Source: Branchiostoma lanceolatum
Taxonomy: Eukaryota > Chordata > Leptocardii > Amphioxiformes > Branchiostomatidae
DNA: 64,000 bases
Direction of reading: 5' to 3'
Assembly (NCBI RefSeq): GCF_035083965.1
Contig: NC_089726.1
Span: forward strand, 18,729,501 to 18,793,500
Shown: positions 10,748 to 21,800 of the stretch, piece by piece
Layout: each line of letters opens with the position of its first letter
How positions within the stretch are numbered: the stretch's first letter is position 1
Notes under the pieces: model-generated
Told to the model about the DNA's origin: nothing
The model's database searches: none
What the model saw: only the letters and a program-made list of their open reading frames with translations
Position numbers and translations under genes: made by a program

Positions 10748-11489
10748 AGCTAGGAGTTGTGATGATGAATGCTGACTGGTTTATACAACTTATAAAACAC
10801 ACCACATGGCAGCCCTAAGGCTGAATTGGTAGGCTTTTTGTCAACAATAAAAGAAGCACATACTTCATCATCAAAACGTCACATTCCACTATTTACTATC
10901 GCTGCTTAGCAAGTTGACCATATACTAGTACGAAGATATGACTTTTTGTATACCTCACAGTGTTGGCTTTAAAAGTTTGTTGTAGTCGGTTTTTACTATC
11001 AAAGTTTAGCAAGCTGACCCGTAGTACTAGTACGTAGATAAGACTTTTAGTATATCTCACAGTGTTGGCATTAAATGTTTGTTGTGGTCGGTTACTCGAG
11101 CGAGTCTTTCTGTCGGAGATCATCTCACGGCACAGTGGGAACCAGTCCCTGAAGGTCGGGGATCTCAGTAGAGAGTGTGCAAAGTTTCTGCATAGTTCCT
11201 CACGTCTTTGTGATAGTGGTGTTAGTGAGAGTTCTCCAATACAACTTGCATTTGATGATACTTCTGTTTTGCACTCGTGTATTTATTTGCCTATTTCTTT
11301 GGTGTGGTACTTCTGTTATACTTAGTTCGTGCAGTATATTATTCTATGTGTAAAGAGTTAGGAATTCAAAACGTATTATAATGTATGAGGATTATTTTCT
11401 CTCCCAAATAGTCCGAAAATGTAACGCCTACTAGAGTTTCTGAAAGTAGTGTTACGGTCCGATTCTTGGTTCCGAATATCCTCAGTTAT

Positions 11490-12135
11490 ATGTAAACCTT
11501 CCGGAGCGTAACAGCTTCGAACGCGCGGTCAGAAGCTATGGCATATTCCGAACGTATTTTGTCTTAAATGAGTCTGAAACTGGAAGTCCGGATATTATGA
11601 AGAATATTGTGGTCCCGTTCTTGACTACGGAAATCATCCGAAAACGTAAGGAAGTTGAGTCGTGTTTTTGTCCGGATTTATCCTAAAGCATTACCAATTC
11701 GGACGTATATGTACTTAAAAATGTCCGGAAATCACCATCTCTCGGACAGTCTCGGGAATCCAGATATGAGGAGAAGCGTTACGATCCGATTCTTCGTTCG
11801 AATATCCTTAGTATATGTAACCTTTCCGGAGCGTAACAGCTCCGAACGCGGTCCGAAAATATATCATAGTCGGAACGTGTTTTGTCTCAAATGACTAAAA
11901 AAAAATGTCCCATTACTGGAAATCCGGATATGAGAAATAGTATTATGTTCCCATTTTGGACTACGAATATTTTCAGCGTTTGCAACCTTTCCGGATGGTG
12001 GTAACTCCGAACGGGCTCCGAAAATATGACGTATTGGGAACGTGTTTTGACTCATTTGAGTCCGAAAATATTCCATTACTGGAAATCCGGATATGAGAAA
12101 TAGTATTATGTTCCCATTCTGGACTCGAATATTAT
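11490..12135. repeat. Right subterminal degenerate tandem repeats (about 165 bp units)
   Basis: Three diverged units contain the words TTCCGGAGCGTAACAGC, GAACG(C/G)G..CCGAAAATAT and GGAAATCCGGATATGAG. They begin near 11500, 11823 and 11985. The last two share GAGAAATAGTATTATGTTCC almost exactly. With further TCCGG words to 12226 they mirror the left subterminal zone of the CACTA-like element. Confidence 0.65.
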
Positions 12136-12249
12136 CAAAACACGTAAGGGCGTATCGTCCGGATATTGCCCGGATATGTCCTAAAACGTTCCCAGTCCGG
12201 ACATACACAAACGTTCAAATGTCCGGAAATAACCCCCTTTCACACAGTG

Positions 12250-12344
12250 TAAACTGTCCTGTACCCACACTCCCTACACGTGGTTTCTCACCAATATGAT
12301 TTCCTTGATGGCTGTCCAAGTCGGATTTCTGGGATTCACAACAG
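12250..12344 (-). pseudogene. Decayed C2H2 finger, proximal part of the ZNF B tail
   Basis: Minus-strand finger remnants (complements of CCTGTACCCACACTCC and GATGGCTGTCCAAGTCGG) continue from the stop codon of ZNF B to the right edge of the CACTA-like element. With 6840-7017 they make one decayed multi-finger tail colinear with those at 40073-40248 and 41570-41828. Confidence 0.75.
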
Positions 12345-13166
12345 TCACACATGTGGAGTTTCTCGCCAGTATAAGGTCTCAGATGTCTGCATATATGGAG
12401 CTATGAGCTGTCCTGTACTAACACTACCCACACATGTAGGTTTCTCACCGGTATGTTTTATTACTCGATGGTGATCCAACTGGGATTTCTGGGCAGCAGA
12501 ATAGTCACACTGGTCACACTTGTAGGGTTTCTCTCCAGTATGAGTTCTCATATGTCGGGATAAGTGAGACCTCTGAGCTGCCCTGTACTCACACGCTCCG
12601 CACTTGAAGGGTTTCTCTCTAGTATGAGTTGTCATATGCTGGGATAAGTGAGACTTCTTAGCAGCTCTATGCTCACATTCCCAACAGATGAAGGGTTTCT
12701 CTCCTGTGTGAGATTTCATGTGGTCCGATAAGTTAGACTGTTTAGCTGTCCTGTACCCACACTCCCCACACATGTAGGGTTTTTCTCCTGTGTGAGATTT
12801 CATATGGTCGGATAAGTGAAACTTATGAGCTGTCCTGTACTCACATTCCCCACACATGTATGGTTTCTCGCCAGTGTGATTTACTCGATGTTGCTCCAAA
12901 TTTGATTTCTGGGCTGCAGAATAGTCACACAGATCACACTTGTAGGGTTTTTCTCCAGTATGAGTTCTCATATGTATGGATAAAGTAGAGCTCTGAGCTG
13001 TCCTGAACCCACACTCTCCACACATGTAGGGTTTGTCACCAGTATGCGTTCTAGAGTGTCGAGCCAAGTGAGACTTCTTAGCAGTTCTGTACCCACACTT
13101 CCGACACATGAAGGGTTTCTCACTGGTGTGTTCTTGCTCTTGGCATCCATAGTTGGAGTCTGCCAT
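12345..13166 (-). CDS. C2H2 zinc-finger protein (ZNF B), 8 fingers
   Basis: A probable nuclear DNA-binding protein starting MADSNYGCQEQEHTSEKP and holding eight complete C2H2 fingers, from FMCRKCGYRTAKKSHLARH to YKCDQCDYSAAQKSQLDHH. Most linkers are TGEKP (one TGDKP, one TREKP). The start is the ATG at 13166; the frame above it opens only with GTG. A splice acceptor (CTTTCAG on the minus strand, about 13183-13189) precedes it, so a 5' exon lies further upstream. After the eighth finger the linker has lost one base and the frame runs into the tail CVGSVSTGQLIAPYMQTSET and on to RETPHV, nearly identical to the tails of ZNF A and ZNF C2. The decayed fingers beyond the stop are interrupted by the 5.2 kb transposon. 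No effector domain is visible. Confidence 0.9.
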   Translation of the reverse strand: MADSNYGCQEQEHTSEKPFMCRKCGYRTAKKSHLARHSRTHTGDKPYMCGECGFRTAQSSTLSIHMRTHTGEKPYKCDLCDYSAAQKSNLEQHRVNHTGEKPYMCGECEYRTAHKFHLSDHMKSHTGEKPYMCGECGYRTAKQSNLSDHMKSHTGEKPFICWECEHRAAKKSHLSQHMTTHTREKPFKCGACEYRAAQRSHLSRHMRTHTGEKPYKCDQCDYSAAQKSQLDHHRVIKHTGEKPTCVGSVSTGQLIAPYMQTSETLYWRETPHV

Positions 13167-13335
13167 ATCTTTGATCACTTATCTGAAAGATCAGCATTTG
13201 AAAAATTTAGTCACAATCAGTATTGTGGGAATAACTTACATGTACTTATAATACCTGTGTTATCGTAACAGTACATCAATGTTACAACATAAAGTAACAA
13301 TGTGCTAGCTAGCTGTCAGTATGAACAAAACACAT

Positions 13336-13535
13336 CTACAGTCCACCGGCTGGGTTGAACCACCATATATGGAGAAAATTTACCTCATGAGCTGCAACAT
13401 CATGCATAATTTGAAGCTTATTGAGTAGTCTACAGTCCATCGGCTGGGTTGAACCACCATATATGGAGAACATTTACCTTCTAGTTTCAAGAGCTGCAAC
13501 ATCATGCATAATTTGAAGGTGATTTGAGTATTTTG
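13336..13535. repeat. Local tandem duplication in the ZNF B flank (about 100 bp, two copies)
   Basis: The segment from CTACAGTCCACCGGCTGGG through GAGCTGCAACATCATGCATA occurs twice in a row, starting near 13336 and 13431. The ZNF A flank has a single equivalent interrupted by the 102 bp MITE. It is a post-duplication tandem copy of upstream non-coding sequence. Confidence 0.7.
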
Positions 13536-15580
13536 TGAAAATGGTCACCGTGCCCTACTGCAACTTAACATCTATAAGAGACTCAGAATGGAGGTTTGTC
13601 ACACACACACACCCTCCCCAATGACTGACAGGCTTCAAACACCTTTGTCACATTGCGTACAGTAAGCGCGCGTTTCAAACACGGAATACACTGTTATTCT
13701 CCAGCTATGCTGCAAGTCTAGCCTACAGAGAGCAATGTGGCTGTGTATCCAGCACAAGCAACAGTATACATTGTACACACACACACAGACACACTGTACA
13801 TTGTATGCAAATGCAATTACTAGTACAAGCACATACATACATGCGCAGTTTGCACACTCACTCTAAGTGTGAGACATCTGTTTTGAAGTAGATGTTGTAG
13901 TATATGGAGGCCAGCCACCACCCCTACCCCAAGCAATATGATCGCCCCAAAAGACCTTTCAAAGAGGGCGTGAGAAGCCGATACGCAGACAGATTTGTTT
14001 TGGTCTTTGGAGTTTTTTGTATAGTTATAGGTTGTACTCTAAACTCAAACTTATTGGATTTTCTTATTTCAGTAGTCCACCCTACTATAATTTTTACCGC
14101 GCCGCGTCAAAGCCAGTCACCTTTTGATCCTATCAATAGAAAATCCCATCAGCTGAAAGCTGTGTTCTGCTATTACATTTCTGTCAACATTTTGCCCCCC
14201 TCCCCATGAGCTAGTCAGTAGGCCTATAGTACTGTTTAGGACGGAATCAAGCCAGAAATCAAATTGATATGTTTTACCTTACTTTATCCCGCCCTTCAAA
14301 ACTCACCAAAACACGACAGGTAGATTAAATCGATTGAAAGACGTGGCCTGGCCGATGCTTTTTCTCCCAGAGACGCAGATAGCTCGAGTGCTCGGAATCA
14401 GTGACCCGTGTGGAGGTCAGTTGGGGTCAACAAAGGTGCCAAATTATACCTGATTATCCACTGAAGATAACATATGTTCGCCATGCCAATTCAGTCATGT
14501 CAAGTCTGGTCCTACTGTCATGACTTTGACGAACACACACGAATATAAATTTGTATTTGCCTTTCAAGCATACATTCTGCAAAATTGAGGTTCCTCCTTA
14601 AATGATATTTAGAGTTTTGACCAACAGATTATTTTGTCAGCAAAAATAGGTATATTAATAAGCCCATTCACGGTTCCGACTACGCATATGCAGTGTCAAA
14701 GGTAAAGGCCCCTGAGACGTGAACGAAACCTGTCTCGACATTGGTATGCAAATCTAGACAATGTCGACGAGACGACAACTGTTTACGAGCCAGGGGCCTT
14801 CACCTTTGACACTGCACATGCGTAGTGGCAACCGTGAATGGGCTTATATGAATGGGCTGATTATTGCCGAAGGCAGTCCCATCAGATCTTGGGCCCAGTC
14901 AGAAACAGTCTCGATTTTGCACCGGAAGACTATTGCGAGATAACTGATTTTTTTTCACAAATTTCAGTACAGTCAAACCTGCCTAGGCGACCACCTGGCC
15001 ATGGCGACCGCGACTCGAGAGCGCAATCCCTGCAAGTGACGACCGCACCATTTTCAAGCATGAGGCGACATCGGATTTTGCTGTCTATGACGGAAAAGAT
15101 CTTAAGACCTTGACGGACAAAAAATTTATTGAATGACATCGATCTATCCATAAAATGTTTTGATATAAAACGTTTAGAAAGATTTTTGTAACTACATGTA
15201 TTTACAAATGTTAACATCATTGAGGCAATGCCAGAGTGGAGGCAAAGCTTCAAAAGTACGGAAACTGAAAACCTGCAGAAACAGCTGCTTTATTCAAATC
15301 CATCAAATGATGATGAATATAATAAAAACATAACATGTCGAGCGTTGACGAAGCATAACATTCATTGTAAAATTCCTTAAATTATCCATGTTAGGGATGA
15401 CAGAAGCCAAAAGCTTATCTTACATACATTGTTGAAATTTGTACAGAAACGTATTTTCATAAGACTAATAGTTACTAGTTATACATTGTACAGGAAATAA
15501 CATGAATTTGAACAAAAACCATACATACATGCACATCTATTCTGCGTTCTGTGCTTAGGTATGAAAAGTGCTTTAGCTGT
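13536..15580. repeat. ZNF-cluster upstream flank, copy 2
   Basis: Colinear with 2880-4990 (copy 1), 48350-49320 plus 58994-59560 (interrupted copy), 39062-39860 (partial) and, weakly, 62160-62440. Shared landmarks include CCTACTGCAACTTAACATCT, AAGCAATAT(A/G)ATC, TTTGCCCCCCTCCCC, GAAAGACGTGGCC and ATGGGCTGATTATTGCCG. No conserved reading frame runs through it. Similarity stops near 15580, about 255 bp before the SLC6 start codon. Confidence 0.75.
14662..14843. mobile_element. Small fold-back element, copy 2, central part inverted relative to copy 1
   Basis: The outer arms match copy 1 at 4385-4574, starting GCCCATTCACGG and ending with its complement. The core between the arms reads in the opposite direction: GAGACGTGAACGAAACC comes first here, while in copy 1 its complement comes second. 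This suggests flipping through arm-arm recombination or independent orientation. Confidence 0.75.
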
Positions 15581-15836
15581 GAGTAACGGTAAGACTAGTT
15601 TAACTTCTCCCTGCCGCCTCACCTCATAAACAATACAAATCTGGTCGGTTACTTTAGTAGGGAGAAGGTTGCATCCCATGTTGAGGCCATGGCCGTGTTA
15701 ACCAAGTCTGGCACGTATATGAATAAGGCGCCGAAGTCGTTCTAAAGTTAGTATGATATTTGACCTTTGCCGCCGCGCTATTCTGAGCGTTCCGGGCTTG
15801 CAAGGGTGTTTGGGGACATTTTCCAGCCGCGCGGAA

Positions 15837-18800
15837 ATGACGGAAAAAGCTGAGGAAAGTAACACGGAAGGGGTCGACATGACAACAACCTTGAACGCTG
15901 CGGCGGCGACAGAGGACGAGGAGCAAGAAGAGAACACGCGGCCAACATGGGGCCACAAGGTGGATTTCATCCTGTCGTGTGTCGGCTTCGCCGTCGGTTT
16001 AGGGAACGTCTGGAGGTTTCCCTACCTTTGCTACAGGAACGGCGGAGGTAAGATGTAAACTTGACGTACACATGACGTGTAACGCGACACGGTTACGTTA
16101 AGTCGCTTCTTTCTTAAGGGGGCAGGAATGACAGAGAGAGTTAAAATCATCTTTATTGTACTTGGAACAGACATACAAATACAAGATGAATAAACACCTA
16201 GGACAGCCCCTTGTCTGGGTTAGGACACCCAGGGGGCGCAAGATAAAAAGTAAGCCGTGTGCGTCGGACTCTTCAGACACCGAAACTGCATAAAAAGAAT
16301 CTCTATACATATATGATTGATACTGTCAAACTACATAGAAACAATATTGCACTGGTTCACTATTGCACTGTTTCATCATACGTTACTGTACTATCATTAA
16401 CATGAGAACAATCCCGTGGGTTTTTCCCATCCAACCATCATCTTGGAGCAAATTCCATGTTTAAAACCAACCCTATAACAGGAGTAATGCTGACATATGA
16501 ATATTTTTTTTATGTTTCGCCAAGTAGCTATCGCCAAGGAAACATATTGTTTTTGTCGCGTTTCTTCTCCTTCTCCTCCTTCTCCTCCTCCTCCTCCTGT
16601 CAAATCTTCAAATCGCTTCTTCTCGGTCGTCCGTCGACCAAATTAGCTGAAATTTGGTATGGAGGTAGAGTACGTGTTTACCCCTAGACGCTTTTAAAAT
16701 TTTTTTGATATAGGTTTTTAAAATGATTTTATCGAGGTTTTTTGGTCATTTTCCGACAAAAGTCGCACATTATGGCCTCCAGTGCCGTGGTGTTGAAACC
16801 TAAGGACCTGAAATTTGGTTTAGTTGTGCATTGGATATTTACCCAAATGACCCCATTATTTTTTTTGGTATACACTACTTCAAAATAATTTCTTTTGCAA
16901 TTTTTTGATGGAATTTTTGGTTATTTTGTCACAACTTGGTCATCTTGTAACATAAGCCCTCCTACACTTCCCCTGTCTGGGAGTTAAAACCAAGCAGATG
17001 TCAGGGGGTACCTCTACTAATGGTATTACAGAAAGTTATATGTACCTTATGTTACATGGTACGGATGTTATATTTGAGATGTAGGTACCTATAGGAAAGG
17101 TGAATACACCTGACAATTAATGATGCTAATAAGGACCTAATTTGCATAATGTATGCATAAAGTTGTATGTCCCTTACCGTAAAAGCTGCGGATGTCATCT
17201 TTGAGATGTAGGTACCTTTAGGAAAGGCGAAGACAACTGGCCATAAATTATGCTAATGAGGACCTAATTTGCATAATCGATGCATAAAGTTGTATGTCCC
17301 TTACCGTACAAGCTGCGGATGTCATTTTTGAGATGTAGGTACCTTTAGGAAAGGCGAACACACCTGGCCATAAATTATGCTAATGAGGACCTCATTTGCA
17401 TGATTTATGCGTAAACTTGTAATTCCCTTACCGGAAAAGCTGCAGATGTCAGATTTGACATGTACGTACCGTTAGCAAAGGTGATCACACCTGGCCATGC
17501 ATTATGGTAATGAGGACCTCATTTGCATAATTCATGCATAAACTTGTATTTCCCTTACCGTGACAGTTGCGGATGTCATCTTTAAGATGTACGTACCATT
17601 AGGAAAGGTGAATGCACCTGGCCAAAATTTAAGCTAATGAGGACCTCATTTGCATAATTTATGCAGAAACTTGTATTTCCCTTACCGTACAAGCTGCAGA
17701 TGTCATATTTGAGATGTAGGTACCTTTAGGAAAGGTGCACACGCCTGGCCATGACATATGCTAATGAGGACCTCACTTGCATAATTTATGCATGATGTTG
17801 TATTCCCCTTACTGTAAAAGCTGCGGATGTCATCTTGAACATGTAGGTACATGTAGGAAAGGTGAAAGCACCTGGTCATAACTTATGCTCATGAGGACCT
17901 CATTTGCATAAATTATGCAGAAACTTGGATTTGCCCAGGACTTATTTTGGGACAGCCCACTTCTTGCATGAGGAGTATGGGCGAAACATCCTGAATTTGC
18001 TCTTAAAGCAAATGACGGCCAGTCTAGTCAATGAATGTATTCCTATGTGTCCCGTGAACCCCATGTCTTGGTGTGCTTCCAAATATGGGTGACATTGTAC
18101 TTATGTTATATATATACTTATGTTATATATGTACTTATGTTAAAATGTTATAAATGGGTTGCCATGATATCCAGCCCATTCCAAACCAGTTGCAATATGT
18201 TTATCAATACCACCAGTCTGCTTGTGATATTGGTACCAGGGGATACTATCAGCAGAAACAGCCACTCTATACAACAGAGGCATGCTATCAATGTGTTGGG
18301 AACTTGGAAATGGTCCCAGCTGACCACGTGGGGCTCAGCAAACATTTTAGACATTTCAACCACGTATTGGAATCTAAAACCTTTTGGGATTGGCTTCCAC
18401 CATCGCAAGGAAAGATAAGCAGATGGCACACAGGCTTTAGCTTGGACTCGATCGTGACGAGGACCGAACGTTTCAGAAAACGGCACCATGCACACATTGT
18501 CAGATTATTGAACCAATAATACACTGTAGCAAATTTAAGTGATGTTTTAAGACAGTAGATTTAATTAATCCTTGATGTATTGAACTTAAAATGCAAAATC
18601 TAGACATCCTTTATCTCCAAGTGACATATACCCACTGCAGATCGGTATTTATTTTGGTGACATTAGCACCCCAGCCATAGTTGTTTATAGTGCAGTATCT
18701 GACAACTTGGTTCTGAATCCTCTCAAATTTTATGCTAAAGCCTTGTCTTTCTCTGTATATAAATAAGAAAAGAATGATTAGTGCAGTGTCGTGATTAAAA

Positions 18801-21800
18801 CTGTTTCTTCTGTCATATTTTGTACCTTAGACAACTGTTTTGTACCTCACCCTCCCACATGCAGGAGCGTTCTTGATCCCGTACTTCATCTGCCTGGTGG
18901 CAGGGGGCGTTCCTGTGTTCTTCCTGGAGATCTTCCTGGGACAGTTCATGAGCCAGGGCGGCATCGGCTGCTGGAAGATATGCCCCATATTCCAAGGTAA
19001 GGTTGAAAAAGAAGAGAAAGAGATAATGAAAAAAATGTTACTTGGACTTTACATATTTCGTCCGGTTGATATTCGTAGGTTAGGTCGACCTATTTTCGTG
19101 GTTCAAATTTTGTGCCAGCCAAGGTTTTCAAAGACGTCATCTTAAATATGGCCCAGTTTTCTATAGCTACTTCTGGTGGTGTCATGAGCTTTTCTGTTAG
19201 CTTCAGCTAAACCACATGAAGAGGTACAAAAATAACAGGTAGCGCGGAGTCAACTAACGTGCCTAAGGCTAAAGCAATGATAGGTGATATTTCCTGTGTT
19301 TTCACACAAGATAACACAGACAGTAATGTTTGAGAATAAATAGAGACACTACTCCCTAAAGAGACACTTCCTTTTTCGATATTGGCGCTGTCTGTTTCAG
19401 GCATCGGGTTTGCGACCACCGTAATCTGCTTCCTGGGGAACATCTACTACATCATCATCCTGAACTGGGCAGCATACTTCTTCGGCCGCTCCTTTACTTC
19501 TCTACTGCCTTGGTCACACTGCGGTAATCCATGGAATACGGAACAGTAGGCAAAACTCTGTTAAACATTTCAATCTGAATTTGCACGACCCATGAAACAC
19601 AAAATAGTAAGGGACTGCTGTTATCCCATGGAACACAGAGGGTTAAGAAACTACATGTAGGTTTGTAACTCTTAAACATAACACTATAACCAATAGACAA
19701 AGATTGACAAGCAACTTCTGTTAATTTTTTTAACATAACCCAAGGAACACAGATCTTTTTCTTGGAACCTTTGGAAAGAGATAACTCAAGAAGGGATTAA
19801 TGACTTTTCATTATTTTTCACACATAAGTATCTTGGATTATGATTAACATAATGATATGTATGTTATTGAAATAAGGACCTATTCTACATGATTATTGGG
19901 GTAAAATTGGCCATGCTGCCGCTTTCCATACTGTTTCGTGCAACTATCACTATAATCATCAGTCAGGGTCCTGGAAATTTAAGTCAAAAGATCAACATAT
20001 GTCTAGCAGTGCTACATGTATAGTGAGCCATTACAAAACAGACCTCGGTTGGTTTCGGTTGTTTTGATATGTAGATAGCTAAAGTGATTGAAACAATAAG
20101 ATGCTAATTATACAAATCAGAAGCTGATCTGAATGATCAATTAGGAAATTTTATAAATCTGGCGCGTCCCATAAGATTTTCAAACATGTCCCTCTGGTAA
20201 ATGCCACTGAGAAAAAAATCAATAGATACCAATTATGCAAACTTTATCCGATAACGAAACCATTTCTTATGTTTTTCGGGTGTTAAGCAGTGACTAACTG
20301 GCCCCTTGTTAGCAATGTCTCCCATCTTAGGTGAGAGCAATGCCGCCATAGGAAACCAGCCGGTATGCCTGAGAGTGATCAGTCTATGTAAGCCTTCTTG
20401 CTTATTCTGCACGTACCATGCTTCGCTCACCATTTTTCAGGACACCCGTCATATGGGGTATGGTTAGGGGTGAGAAGAAGCCCCGTCAATATGACTTTAT
20501 CTCATGAATATGCAATTCCTGACGTCTTTCTGGTGTTAGGATAACATTCTCAATTGCCGTATGCTACGATTTTCTCATTATGTGAATAAGGTACTCATTT
20601 GCATAGATTACATCAATGATCTTCTCTGCCCAAATAACAGTGTTCAAAGTATGCAGGCCATATTTAACAAAGAAGGCTATTTTAGATTTATTTTCACTAA
20701 TCATGAAAACGAGGCCTTCATTTGCTTGATACATGTCTAATGATGTTAAGCCTTACTTTGTACTTCCAACTACTGATGAAATCATTCTCATGGTATAATG
20801 GCATTTTAGATTGTTCCTATTTTTTCCAAACTTTCGTTATCAATTATGCAAATTATGCGATTCGAATACTGTAAATGCATCTAATTTCGCGTGGTTTTAA
20901 TTTCGCGGTAGGGAGAAAATGAAGCGTTTGCGGTGGTTTTAAGTTCACGTTTTAGACAATAATAGACAATGAGGTAGGAGGGAAAAACATTTGCGGTGGT
21001 TTTAAGTTCGCGGCGAAAAGCTTACCGCGAAAACCTCGAACATAAAACCACCGCGAACATTTCTGCATTTACAGTAGTTAGCATCATGAATCATCAAACA
21101 GCATTTTTTGCACCTACCGCTGTGTAATAGTTTACATACATATCCATCCACCAGTTTTATCTGTATCTGTACAATTTAGTTAATGTCTTGTTTGCACTTT
21201 CCATCTAGGGGTTAATAGATCCACTGCATACTAGTATCAGACCTGGTTGTGATCAGTTGATGTCAATTGTGGTGTTTATGTTCACTACAAAAGTTCCTAA
21301 CCTAATGCTAAACAAAATCTTCAAGGCAATTTACTGAGCACTAAAAATTCATTTGTTGATTCACCAGTAGAATCCATCATCATCATCATGCTATAAGTTA
21401 GTACACCATATCAAAATACTTATTCCAAACCCTCTCCCTGAAGCATGTGTGTTTCGGCTTCAACACTTGCATGGGCGCTGTCCTTGAATTGAAGAGCGTG
21501 GGATATCCCGGTTGAAAACACAGCTGAAGTTTTCCCCTCAGCACATTTGTGTTCTGTATGGGGAAAGACAGGTACATGTTAGACGGATGCAGATTGATAC
21601 ATCTTACAATATGCACAGCAAGTAAGAATGTATCGTAAGTCCCACAATCTAGTCTGCTCAACTGAAAGACACACAGTCTCATCTCCTGACTGTCAACTGT
21701 AACTTTGTAACATGTGCAACTGTTGGGAATGTGTAGATGGACATTTTCCGTGTAGTTCTTGGTATGCAGCTCAAGTTATTCATCCCATTTTTTTTATTCC

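Larger units (their letters stand above)
7018..12249. mobile_element. 5.2 kb CACTA/EnSpm-like transposon inserted in a ZNF tail
   Basis: The left end is CACTATGCGAAAGGGG and the right end complement is CACTGTGTGAAAGGGG. Over 27 bases I count 23 matches, ending TTTCCGG on both. A 3-base duplication TAA flanks it (7015-7017 and 12250-12252). Joining the flanks gives a sequence matching uninterrupted ZNF tails near 41710-41735 and 40095-40125. Ends beginning CACTA/CACTG, a 3-base duplication and many short subterminal repeats (here TCCGG-containing words at both ends) are typical of the CACTA/EnSpm superfamily; that assignment is inference. I recognise no transposase inside, so the copy is probably non-autonomous or degenerate. 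Confidence 0.8.

Noticed and set aside
10423-10805. Ser/Pro-rich and Leu/Pro-rich minus-strand frames
   Set aside because: Antisense readings of the EGEEGA-coding 18-base repeat.
15753-15836. Upstream in-frame ATG as the SLC6 start
   Set aside because: It would add 28 residues including Cys and Arg-rich sequence unlike SLC6 N-termini. The ATG at 15837 gives a typical acidic N-tail, though the upstream start cannot be excluded.
18035-18519. Two open frames of 115-127 codons on opposite strands in SLC6 intron 1
   Set aside because: They overlap each other, have no recognisable domain and no splice signals; probably chance frames in old repeat DNA.
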